Under the pieces are notes generated by a model. It searched no databases and had not been told where the DNA came from. It worked only from the letters and a program-made list of their open reading frames with translations. From Permianibacter sp046297695 (GTDB taxonomy: Bacteria; Pseudomonadota; Gammaproteobacteria; Enterobacterales; Permianibacteraceae), in the NCBI GenBank assembly GCA_046297695.1, contig JBKBHF010000050.1, positions 1-25,759 of the forward strand: a DNA stretch of 25,759 bases, read 5' to 3'. Positions 16,522 to 24,173 of this stretch are shown here, in pieces (position 1 is the stretch's first letter; every line of letters starts with the position of its first letter). Both the position numbers and the translations under genes were made by a program.

Positions 16522-17026
16522 GGCCGTAGTCAGCAGAGGAAAAGCATGTTGCCTCGCTCAACGCCGTTCGACCGATGCGGTTTACGTTCGCGTGAGGCCA
16601 CCTTTCCTCATCACGCCACAGGTCCGTTCAGCAACCGCTGATGCGCCAGCATTGTGCGCAAGAGAAAAACGGTCGCGATCGGCAAACTCCCCATTTCAGT
16701 GCAACAACGGCCGCGTTATTCCATTGTTCAACATTCATACGTATTCATTGCCGCGGACCGGTTTGGTGCTTTGCTTTGGTGCGTTGCACCGTGACAGCAT
16801 CGGACCGAATTCGTGTCGGCCGATAGGCTGTCGCGCTTGCCGAGACGGCGAAGCGCTGATCGAGAAAGCGAAACGCAGAAACCCGCTGTCGCGTTTGCTT
16901 GCATGCCGCCGAATCAACCGGCAGGGCCAGAGACCCACCGCCAAGACAAGAAAAACTTCATCGATCGTCGCCCGTTCGACAGCTCGCTGCCGCACGCGCC
17001 GAGTCGACCAAACAAGGAACGGAGAT
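16522..17026. promoter_or_regulatory. Long leader/regulatory region upstream of pullulanase
   Basis: About 500 bases with no credible gene; the pullulanase frame is open through it, but the translation is basic and domain-free and lies ahead of a good lipoprotein signal. It holds a 13-base tandem duplication at 16762-16787 (TTTGGTGCTTTGC, TTTGGTGCGTTGC), the second copy also forming GGTGC-GTT-GCACC, and an imperfect inverted repeat AAGCGAAACGC/GCGTTTGCTT at 16866-16900. These could be operators for a carbohydrate regulator. I found no MalT-type boxes and no convincing sigma70 promoter. Confidence 0.5.
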
Positions 17027-20000
17027 ATGCGCTTTTCGAGAGTTTCCTGGCGCGGACTGCTGAAGACGCTGGCCAGCGCCAGTCTGTTTGCCGCGCTGCT
17101 CGGCTGCAGCGACAGCGCCGATGTGCTGGACAGCAGCGCGGTGACGGCACCGGCGGGCGGCAGCGGCTTCAGCGTCAAACTGGCCGAAACGGCGGCGCTG
17201 ACCACAGCGGCCTGCGATGACGCCGCGGTCAGTGCGCTGTCGGCAGGCTTCAGCAAAACACAGGCGCAGCGCAAGGCCGGCACCCTGCGCGTGCATTACC
17301 AGCGCACTGCCGGCGATTACAGTGGCTGGGGCCTGCATGTCTGGAACAGCAGCGGCAATGCCGCTGACACCACCGGCATCGAATGGAATGCGCCATTGAT
17401 GCCGGCCGGCACTGATGCCTTCGGCAAGTATTTCGATATTCCACTGCTCGCCGACACCGGCACCATCGGTTACATCTTCCATAAAGGTGACGAGAAGGAT
17501 CACGGCGGCGCCGATCAATCGTTCGTGCTCGACGGCAGCAGTGCGATCTGGCGTAAACAGGGCGATGCGATCACCTACACCAGCAATCCGGACGACACCC
17601 CGGTCGGCGATCAGCCTTATGTCCGCGTGCATTACAAGCGCTACAACGGCGACTACGATGGCTTCGGTTTGCATATCTGGGAAATGACCGGCGGCATGGA
17701 CATCGACACGGCCGCCTTGCCGGACGGCGTCGTGATCGGTGACTGGGCCAATGCCGTGCCATTTGCCGCGCCGATGCCGAGCGGTACCGACAGTTTCGGC
17801 GTTTGGGTCGACATTCCGGTCAAGAAATACAGCGAAGGCGCCCGCGGTTTCAATTTCCTGGTGCACAAGGGCACTGATGACGCCGGCAAGGACGGCAGTG
17901 ATCGCGCGATGTCGTTCGTCGCCGGTTACGAGATCTGGCTCGTTGAAGGCGACAACAGCGTTTACTACAGCACGCCGCGCGGCGCGATCTCCACTACCGA
18001 GGCACGTGCCTACTGGGCCGATGCCCGCACTTTGCTCTGGCCACGCGTTGATGCCAGCGGCGCCTTCCTGCTGCACTACAGCGCGGACGGCGGCATCAGC
18101 ACCGGTGAAACCGTGACCGGCGCCGATGGCTTCTTCGCCCTGACCTTGGTTGACAGCGACACGCTCGACGCCGATCTGAAAGAGCGGTTCAAGTTCATTC
18201 CGCAGCCGTATGTCGCGCTGCAGTTGCCGGCAACGGTCGATGACGAAGACGTCAAGCAGTTGCTGCGCACGCAAGTGGTGCTGGTCCATCGCGCCCTCGA
18301 CGGCGCCATCAATGACGTCACCACCGCGCAGCTGCCGGGCGCGCTCGATGCCATTTACGCCGATGCCGCTGCTGAGGCAACGCTCGGTGTCGCGGTGGAA
18401 GCCGGTGCACCACAGTTCAAACTGTGGGCACCGACCGCAGTCAGTGTCGGTGTCTGTGTCTATGACGAAGGCAACAGCGGCAGCGCCAGCAGCGCCCATG
18501 CCATGAGCCGTGATGACGCGACCGGCATCTGGAGCTACCAGGGCAGCGCCGATCAGCTGGGCAAGTATTACCGCTATGTCATCGACGTCTTTGTTCGCAG
18601 CACCGGCCAGATCGAACGCAATCTGGTGACCGATCCGTACTCGCTGTCGCTGTCGGCGAACAGCCAGCGCAGCTGGATCGGCTCACTGGCCGACGCGGCA
18701 GTGAAACCGGCGGGCTGGGACAATCACGCCATTCCGGCGCTGAGCGCACCGGAAGATCTGGCGATTTATGAACTGCATGTCCGCGACTTCTCGTCGAAAG
18801 ACAGCACCGTGCCGGCCGAACACCGCGGCAAGTACCTCGCGTTCACCGATACCGCCAGCGCCGGCATGCAGCATCTGCTGTCGTTGCAGGAAAGCGGGAT
18901 CAACCTGATCCATTTGTTGCCGGTCAGCGACATCGCGACGATCCCGGAACTCGGTTGCACCGAACCTACCATTCCGGTGGCTGCTGCCGATGCCGAAGAT
19001 CAGCAGGCGGCGGTCTACGCCACGCGCGATCAGGATTGCTTCAACTGGGGTTACGACCCGCTGCACTACACCGCCCTTGAAGGCAGCTACGCGACCGACC
19101 CGAGCGATGCGACCGTGCGCGTCAAGGAGTTCCGGCAGGCCGTGCAAAGCCTGCATGAAAACGGTCTGCGGGTGGCGCTCGACGTGGTCTACAACCACAC
19201 GCCGGCCTCGGGCCAGTACAGCAACTCCATTCTGGATCGCGTCGTGCCCGGCTATTACCACCGGCTCGATGCCAGCGGCAATGTCACCAGCTCGACCTGC
19301 TGCGCCAATACCGCGACCGAACACGCGATGATGGCCAAGCTGATGATCGATTCAGTGGTGACGCTGGCAACCGAATATCAGATCGATGCCTTCCGGTTCG
19401 ATCTGATGGGCCATCAACCGAAAGCGGCGATGCTGGCACTGCAGGACGCCGTCAACACCGCCGCCGGCCGACCGATCTACCTGTACGGCGAAGGCTGGAA
19501 TTTCGGCGAAGTGGCCAACAACAGCCGGTTCGAGCAAGCCAGCCAACGCAACCTGGCCGGCACCGGCATCGGCAGCTTCAACGACCGCATTCGCGATGCG
19601 CTGCGCGGTGGCGGCGCCTTCGACGGTGGCGATCAGCTGGTGCGCAATCAGGGCATCGTCAACGGGCTCTATCTCGATGACAACGGCAGCGGTGGCAACA
19701 AGACGCTGGCCGATCTGCACTGGAGCAGCGACATGGTCCGGCTCGGCCTCGTCGCCACCCAGGTCGATGTCGAGTTTGTCACCGCCGATGACAGCATCAA
19801 GCGCGGCGATGAAGTCGATTACTACGGTCAGGGCGCGGGTTACACCCTCGATCCGCAGGAAATCATCAACTACGTCGAGAAGCACGACAACCAGACCTTG
19901 TATGACATGAACGGCTATCGCTTGCCGGGCACCGCGACGCTGGCCGATCGGGTGCGGGCACAGACGCTCGGCGTCGGTTTTGTCGCGCTGGCGCAAGGGG

Positions 20001-20593
20001 TGCCGTTCTTCCACGGCGGCATGGACATCCTGCGCAGCAAGTCCTACGACCGCGACAGCTACAACAGCGGCGATCACTTCAATGGCATCGATTGGAGCCT
20101 GGTCAGCAACAACTACGGCGTTGGCGCGCCGGTTGCCGAGAAGAATCAGGACAACTGGAACCTGATCAAACCGCGGCTGGCGAATGCGGCAATGAAACCG
20201 GATGCCAGCGCCGCAGCGGACATGCACGCGGCGTTCAAGGAGCTGCTGGCGATTCGCAAGAGTTCGACGCTGTTCCGGCTGCGCACCGGCGAGGACGTGA
20301 AGACCCGGGTGCAGTTCCATAACACCGGCTCGGCACAGGTGCCCGGCGTGCTCGCCTACAGCGTCAATGGTGACGGTTACGACGGCGCCAATTTCGCCCG
20401 GGTGGTGGTGGTGTTCAACACCGATACGGTGGCGCAGTCGATCACCGTCGATGCGCTGGCCGGCGTCAGCCTGAGCCTGCATCCGGTGCAGGCAAGTGGT
20501 AACGATGCGGTGGTCAAGACCGCCGCATTCAACAGTGTGAGTGGTGAATTGACCGTACCGGCGCGAACCGTCGCGGTCTTTGTCGAGCAGTGA
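17027..20593 (+). CDS. pulA: Pullulanase (lipoprotein, CBM41 x2 - CBM48 - GH13)
   Basis: Debranching enzyme cutting alpha-1,6 bonds in pullulan, starch or glycogen. The 1188-residue precursor starts MRFSRVSWRGLLKTLASASLFAALLGC: lipobox LLGC, so it is lipid-anchored, probably at the outer membrane or cell surface as in Klebsiella PulA. Two tandem CBM41 modules follow: LRVHYQRTAGDYSGWGLHVW and VRVHYKRYNGDYDGFGLHIW, about residues 85-190 and 200-315. A linker domain leads to CBM48 (FKLWAPTAVSVGVCVYD, near 465). The GH13 core has the pullulanase signature FNWGYDP (about 671; usually YNWGYDP), region I DVVYNHT, nucleophile Asp792 in DAFRFDLMGH, acid/base Glu822 in YGEGWNF and Asp954 in VEKHDNQ. 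The C-terminal beta domain ends TVAVFVEQ. ATG 17027 has AAGGA eight bases upstream. A terminator follows. Confidence 0.95.
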   Translation: MRFSRVSWRGLLKTLASASLFAALLGCSDSADVLDSSAVTAPAGGSGFSVKLAETAALTTAACDDAAVSALSAGFSKTQAQRKAGTLRVHYQRTAGDYSGWGLHVWNSSGNAADTTGIEWNAPLMPAGTDAFGKYFDIPLLADTGTIGYIFHKGDEKDHGGADQSFVLDGSSAIWRKQGDAITYTSNPDDTPVGDQPYVRVHYKRYNGDYDGFGLHIWEMTGGMDIDTAALPDGVVIGDWANAVPFAAPMPSGTDSFGVWVDIPVKKYSEGARGFNFLVHKGTDDAGKDGSDRAMSFVAGYEIWLVEGDNSVYYSTPRGAISTTEARAYWADARTLLWPRVDASGAFLLHYSADGGISTGETVTGADGFFALTLVDSDTLDADLKERFKFIPQPYVALQLPATVDDEDVKQLLRTQVVLVHRALDGAINDVTTAQLPGALDAIYADAAAEATLGVAVEAGAPQFKLWAPTAVSVGVCVYDEGNSGSASSAHAMSRDDATGIWSYQGSADQLGKYYRYVIDVFVRSTGQIERNLVTDPYSLSLSANSQRSWIGSLADAAVKPAGWDNHAIPALSAPEDLAIYELHVRDFSSKDSTVPAEHRGKYLAFTDTASAGMQHLLSLQESGINLIHLLPVSDIATIPELGCTEPTIPVAAADAEDQQAAVYATRDQDCFNWGYDPLHYTALEGSYATDPSDATVRVKEFRQAVQSLHENGLRVALDVVYNHTPASGQYSNSILDRVVPGYYHRLDASGNVTSSTCCANTATEHAMMAKLMIDSVVTLATEYQIDAFRFDLMGHQPKAAMLALQDAVNTAAGRPIYLYGEGWNFGEVANNSRFEQASQRNLAGTGIGSFNDRIRDALRGGGAFDGGDQLVRNQGIVNGLYLDDNGSGGNKTLADLHWSSDMVRLGLVATQVDVEFVTADDSIKRGDEVDYYGQGAGYTLDPQEIINYVEKHDNQTLYDMNGYRLPGTATLADRVRAQTLGVGFVALAQGVPFFHGGMDILRSKSYDRDSYNSGDHFNGIDWSLVSNNYGVGAPVAEKNQDNWNLIKPRLANAAMKPDASAAADMHAAFKELLAIRKSSTLFRLRTGEDVKTRVQFHNTGSAQVPGVLAYSVNGDGYDGANFARVVVVFNTDTVAQSITVDALAGVSLSLHPVQASGNDAVVKTAAFNSVSGELTVPARTVAVFVEQ

Positions 20594-20608
20594 GGTCTCT
20601 CCTGGCGT

Positions 20609-20638
20609 GGGCTGGCTCGTTCAGCAGCCCGTTTTTTT
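20609..20638 (+). terminator. Intrinsic terminator between pullulanase and gap
   Basis: GGGCT and AGCCC form the outer stem, GCT/AGC the inner stem beyond a bulged G, followed by seven T (20632-20638). It starts 16 bases past the pullulanase stop, and would separate or attenuate transcription into gap. Confidence 0.8.
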
Positions 20639-20678
20639 CCAGGACTCCGCAATTCAGGCAGTGAAAGGTAACGCCGTC

Positions 20679-21734
20679 ATGACTATACGTATCGCCATCA
20701 ATGGCTTTGGCCGCATCGGCCGCAATGTGGTCCGCGCGCTGTACGAATCCGGTTACCGCGAGCGGGTACAACTGGTGGCGATCAACGATCTCGGCGATCT
20801 CGCCACCGCCGCGCATCTGTTGCGTTACGACAGCGTACACGGCCGCTTTGCCACTGCCGTCAGTCACGATGGCAACAAGCTGGTGATTGGCAGCGACGAG
20901 GTGCTCTACTGCAGCCAGCCCGATCCAGCCCAGCTGCCGTGGCGCACACTCGGCATCGATGTGGTGCTCGAATGCACCGGCCGCTTCACCAGCCGCGCCA
21001 GCGCCGCAGTGCACTTGCAGGCTGGCGCCCGAAAGGTGCTGATCTCGGCACCCGCCGATGATGCCGATGCCACCATCGTTTACGGCGTCAATCATCACTG
21101 CATCACGCCGACCATGCAGATCGTCTCGAACGCGTCCTGCACCACCAACTGTCTGGCGCCGGTGGCAAAAGTGCTGCACGAACTGGTCGGCATCGAGCAG
21201 GCGTCGATGACCACCATTCACGCCTACACCAATGACCAGCAGTTGCTCGATCTGAATCACAAGGACATTTACCGCGCCCGTTCCGCGACCCAATCGATGA
21301 TCCCGACCAGGACCGGCGCCGCGAAAGCGGTCGGCCTCGTGCTGCCGCAGTTGAAAGGCAGGTTCGACGGCATGGCGGTGCGGGTGCCGACCATCAATGT
21401 CTCGCTGGTCGATCTGAACTTCATCGCCGGCCGCGATACCAGCGCCGACGAGATCAACGCCGCGATGCGCAAGGCGGCCGAATCCGGACCGCTCGCCAGC
21501 GTGCTCGATTACAACGACGAGCCGCTGGTTTCGGTCGATTTCAATCATGTGCCGGCGTCGTCGACATTCGATGCCAACCAGACCAAGGTCAGCGGCCGCT
21601 GGGTCAAGGTCATGGCCTGGTACGACAACGAATGGGGCTTTTCGCACCGGATGCTCGACACCAGTCTGGCGCTCGCCAATGCCGACAAGTCGGCCGCTCG
21701 ACTTGCCGCCGCCGCTGCTGTCTGTGCCAGTTGA
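20679..21734 (+). CDS. gap: Glyceraldehyde-3-phosphate dehydrogenase
   Basis: Glycolytic enzyme oxidising glyceraldehyde-3-phosphate to 1,3-bisphosphoglycerate with NAD+. The protein has 351 residues. The Rossmann start is IRIAINGFGRIGRNVVRAL; the acidic residue in AINDLGD at the end of the second strand favours NAD+. Catalytic Cys154 is in SNASCTTNCLAPV and His181 in TIHAYTNDQ; substrate-binding TRTGAAKAVG and the C-terminal WYDNEWGFSHRMLD follow. HAYTNDQ and WYDNEWG fit Gap rather than erythrose-4-phosphate dehydrogenase (Epd), although the moderately diverged LPWRTLGIDVVLECTGRFTSR resembles both. A short Ala-rich tail extends past the normal end. AAAGG lies 11 bases before ATG 20679. It is followed after 33 bases by the nucleotidyltransferase gene, a likely co-transcript. 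Confidence 0.93.
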   Translation: MTIRIAINGFGRIGRNVVRALYESGYRERVQLVAINDLGDLATAAHLLRYDSVHGRFATAVSHDGNKLVIGSDEVLYCSQPDPAQLPWRTLGIDVVLECTGRFTSRASAAVHLQAGARKVLISAPADDADATIVYGVNHHCITPTMQIVSNASCTTNCLAPVAKVLHELVGIEQASMTTIHAYTNDQQLLDLNHKDIYRARSATQSMIPTRTGAAKAVGLVLPQLKGRFDGMAVRVPTINVSLVDLNFIAGRDTSADEINAAMRKAAESGPLASVLDYNDEPLVSVDFNHVPASSTFDANQTKVSGRWVKVMAWYDNEWGFSHRMLDTSLALANADKSAARLAAAAAVCAS

Positions 21735-21767
21735 TTGCCGTTAACGCTTTGCAGGAGGACATCCGCG

Positions 21768-22550
21768 ATGACCGACTTGTTGCACACCCAGCGCCGGCTC
21801 GAACGCATTCACCGGATCGGTCAGGCCTTCGCCGCGTCGCCGGCCAGTCTCGCGCTGATTGGGCTCGGTTCGACCGGGCCGCAGACCGAACGGCTCGATG
21901 CCTGGTCTGATCTGGATTTTTTCGCCGTGGTCGAAGCGGGCGCGAAGCGCGAGTATCTGCAACGGCTCGACTGGCTCGATCGAATCGCCCCGGTCAGCTG
22001 GCACTTCCAGAACACGCCGGACGGTTGCAAGCTGCTGTTCCACGACGACATCTATTGCGAGTTCGCCGTATTCGAACCGCACGAGCTGGCCGGCATTCCG
22101 TTCAGCACCGGCCGGGTCATCTGGAAGCGCGACGATGTGGATGCCGCCATCGCGACACCGCAACTGCCGGAGCCGCGGCCACTCAACCACAGCATCGAAT
22201 GGTGCCTGTACGAAGCGCTGTCGAATCTTTATGTCGGCATCGGCCGTTACTGCCGTGGCGAGAAGCTGTCGGCGTTCCGCTTGGTCCAGAGTTACGCGGT
22301 CGATCGGATCATCGAACTGATTGAGCGGACCTGGGACGCCGATGTCCGCGCGCGTGATCCGTTTTCGAATGAGCGCCGGTTCGAGCAACGCTATCCGGAA
22401 TTCGCGCCGCTCATCAGCGCGTTCATGCCCGGTTATCGCGACACGCCGAAAGCGACGTTGGCGATGCTCGAGTTCCTCGATCTGCACTGGGAGGTGCCGG
22501 CCGCGCTCGCGGTCGCGATCGATCGGATGGCGCGCAGCCAACTGCGCTGA
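21768..22550 (+). CDS. Stand-alone nucleotidyltransferase, aminoglycoside-adenylyltransferase-like
   Basis: A 260-residue cytoplasmic protein. The N-terminal half has the polymerase-beta-type nucleotidyltransferase motif: LIGLGSTGPQTERLDAWSDLDFFAV, with Gly34-Ser35 and metal-binding Asp48 and Asp50, and a third carboxylate Glu98 in DDIYCEFAVFE. All three catalytic carboxylates are present, so it is likely active. The C-terminal half is helical (SIEWCLYEALSNLYVGIGRYCRG; LVQSYAVDRIIELIE), resembling the substrate-binding helical domain of ANT-type antibiotic adenylyltransferases and of MNT/HEPN-like pairs. The substrate is unknown; I do not claim resistance. ATG 21768 has AGGAGG nine bases upstream. 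It is 33 bases after gap on the same strand, an unusual pairing, and is followed by a hairpin-rich gap before the amylase. Confidence 0.8.
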   Translation: MTDLLHTQRRLERIHRIGQAFAASPASLALIGLGSTGPQTERLDAWSDLDFFAVVEAGAKREYLQRLDWLDRIAPVSWHFQNTPDGCKLLFHDDIYCEFAVFEPHELAGIPFSTGRVIWKRDDVDAAIATPQLPEPRPLNHSIEWCLYEALSNLYVGIGRYCRGEKLSAFRLVQSYAVDRIIELIERTWDADVRARDPFSNERRFEQRYPEFAPLISAFMPGYRDTPKATLAMLEFLDLHWEVPAALAVAIDRMARSQLR

Positions 22551-22587
22551 ACGATCGCCATCATCGCTTTTTGCAAGAGATAGCAAT

Positions 22588-22638
22588 CGCCGGCCAGCAG
22601 CCGTTCTGGCCGGCGCTGCGCAAACCGGATTGTTTGCG
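22588..22638. promoter_or_regulatory. Two inverted repeats upstream of the alpha-amylase
   Basis: The first, CGCCGGCCAG/CTGGCCGGCG (22588-22615, eight-base loop), is a perfect ten-pair hairpin without a T-run; it may end the gap-nucleotidyltransferase transcript with help from Rho or stabilise its 3' end. The second, CGCAAAC-CGGATT-GTTTGCG (22619-22638), is a symmetric palindrome about 80 bases before the amylase start, of a size and symmetry that suits a dimeric repressor such as a LacI/GalR family member. No clear -35/-10 pair was found beside it. Confidence 0.55.
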
Positions 22639-22715
22639 TTCATAACGACCCGAGCACCGGATAGCGCCGTTCCGGGACACCACCACAACCACCGCAACGC
22701 ATCCGGAGGACAACC

Positions 22716-24071
22716 ATGCGTGCATCAGTGTTGTGCGGAGGGGTTCTGCGTCAGCAGGCCCGTTGTTTCGCTTCGAGAAAGGGTTTCGCTTCGAGAAAAC
22801 CTCACCGTTTCACCGTTCGTTCGCTGTTGCTGGCCGGTCTTGCCCTGGCCGGTTCGCTGGCCAGCACCGACAGTGTCGCCGCCACCGAACAGGACAAGGG
22901 CAGCAGTGCCATCCTGTTTCAGGGTTTCCACTGGCATTCGGCCAATGGCAGCTGGTATGGCAACCTGCAAGGCAAGGCCGGCGATCTGCAAGATCTGGGC
23001 ATCACCCATGTCTGGTTCCCGCCGCCGTCCGATGCCGCGTCGCTGGAAGGTTATCTGCCACGCCAACTCAATGTGCTGAACAGCAGTTATGGCAGCGAAA
23101 CGGCGCTGAAGAATGCCATCAGCGCGCTCAACAATCAGGGCATCAAGAGTGTGGTCGATGTCGTGATCAATCACCGGGTCGGCACCAACAACTGGGCCGA
23201 TTTCACCAACCCGAGCTGGGATTGCCGCGCCGTCACCAGTAACGACGAATGGAGCGGCCGTTGCGGCACCTGGGATACCGGTGATGGTTATGACGCCGCC
23301 CGCGATCTCGATCACCGTCAGACCTTCGTCCAGAACGATCTGAAAACCTGGCTGTCGTCGCGGCTCAAAGGCGTCGGTTTTTCCGGCATCCGCTATGACT
23401 ACTCGAAAGGTTATGGGCCCGGATATGCCGGTCTCTATCACGATGCCTTTAATGGTAACGGCACGGCACCGAATTTCTGCGTCGGCGAAGTCTGGACCAA
23501 TCTCGACTACAACAACGTCGACGCGCACCGCCAGCTGTTGATGAATTATGTCGACGGCAACGGTGGCAAATGCGGCGCCTTCGACTTCACCACCAAGGGC
23601 CTGCTCAATCAGGCGCTGTGGGCGAACGAGTATTGGCGGCTGCGCGCGTACGACGGCAAGCCGGCCGGCGGCATCGGCTGGTGGGCACAGAAGATGGTGA
23701 CCTTTGTCGACAACCACGACACCGGTCCGTCGCAGAGCTGTAGTGCCGGCCAGAATCACTGGCCGGTGCCCTGCGGCAAAGTGATGCAGGGTTATGCCTA
23801 CATCCTGAGCCATCCCGGCATCCCGACCGTGTACTACCCGCATGTGTATGACTGGAACCTGCGCGGCGCGATCAAGACCCTGATCAGTCTGCGCAAGGAG
23901 AAGGGCATCACCTCGACCAGCAGCGTCGCGATCCAGCGCGCCGATCAAGGCCTCTATGCCGCCATCATCAACGGCAATCTGGCGATGAAGATCGGCCCGA
24001 ACAGTTGGAGCCCCGGCAGTGGCTGGACGCTGCGCACCTCGGGCGATCAGTACGCGATCTGGACCCGCTGA
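22716..24071 (+). CDS. Secreted plant-type alpha-amylase (GH13)
   Basis: Hydrolyses internal alpha-1,4 bonds of starch outside the cytoplasm. The 451-residue precursor resembles plant and archaeal alpha-amylases: ILFQGFHWHSANGSWYGNL, GITHVWFPPPSDAASLEGYLP, DVVINHR (about 148-154), nucleophile Asp228 in GIRYDYSKGY, acid/base Glu258 in CVGEVW, and Asp335 in FVDNHDTGPSQ. The compact C-terminal beta domain ends LAMKIGPNSWSPGSGWTL, as in the plant enzymes. A GGAGGA five bases before ATG 22716 fixes the start. That gives a long leader: a basic 33-residue stretch with a duplicated FASRK, then a hydrophobic core (SLLLAGLALAGSLAS), cleaved probably after VAA near residue 56. With pullulanase it forms a matched pair for starch or glycogen breakdown. 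Confidence 0.93.
   Translation: MRASVLCGGVLRQQARCFASRKGFASRKPHRFTVRSLLLAGLALAGSLASTDSVAATEQDKGSSAILFQGFHWHSANGSWYGNLQGKAGDLQDLGITHVWFPPPSDAASLEGYLPRQLNVLNSSYGSETALKNAISALNNQGIKSVVDVVINHRVGTNNWADFTNPSWDCRAVTSNDEWSGRCGTWDTGDGYDAARDLDHRQTFVQNDLKTWLSSRLKGVGFSGIRYDYSKGYGPGYAGLYHDAFNGNGTAPNFCVGEVWTNLDYNNVDAHRQLLMNYVDGNGGKCGAFDFTTKGLLNQALWANEYWRLRAYDGKPAGGIGWWAQKMVTFVDNHDTGPSQSCSAGQNHWPVPCGKVMQGYAYILSHPGIPTVYYPHVYDWNLRGAIKTLISLRKEKGITSTSSVAIQRADQGLYAAIINGNLAMKIGPNSWSPGSGWTLRTSGDQYAIWTR
22766..22801. repeat. 18-base tandem duplication in the amylase leader
   Basis: TTTCGCTTCGAGAAAGGG is followed directly by TTTCGCTTCGAGAAAACC, identical over 15 bases. In frame it encodes FASRKG-FASRKP in the basic n-region of the export signal. 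It is therefore a recent in-frame duplication that lengthens the leader. Confidence 0.9.
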
Positions 24072-24106
24072 CGCAGTGCAGCAGTGACCGCCGGCAAAAA
24101 GTCCGG

Positions 24107-24136
24107 TTAACAAGCCCGGCGGCGGCACGGTATAAC
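24107..24136 (+). promoter_or_regulatory. Sigma70-like promoter of the amidohydrolase gene
   Basis: TTAACA (24107-24112) and TATAAC (24131-24136) are each one mismatch from the -35 and -10 consensus and are 18 bases apart. Transcription would begin near 24143, about 30 bases before ATG 24174. Confidence 0.7.
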
Positions 24137-24173
24137 ACCGGCTTCCGCCGTTTTGTTTGCCCGAGTGTTTGCC

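Noticed and set aside
16520..17026. Upstream extension of the pullulanase frame
   Set aside because: It would bury the lipoprotein signal about 170 residues inside the protein, begins within a terminator, and has no domain. ATG 17027 with AAGGA is far better.
16958..18499. 513-codon minus-strand frame opposite pullulanase
   Set aside because: No recognisable domain, no ribosome site, and it covers the signal peptide and CBM41 region of a certain gene.
20529..21647. 372-codon minus-strand frame opposite gap
   Set aside because: Antisense shadow of a conserved housekeeping gene.
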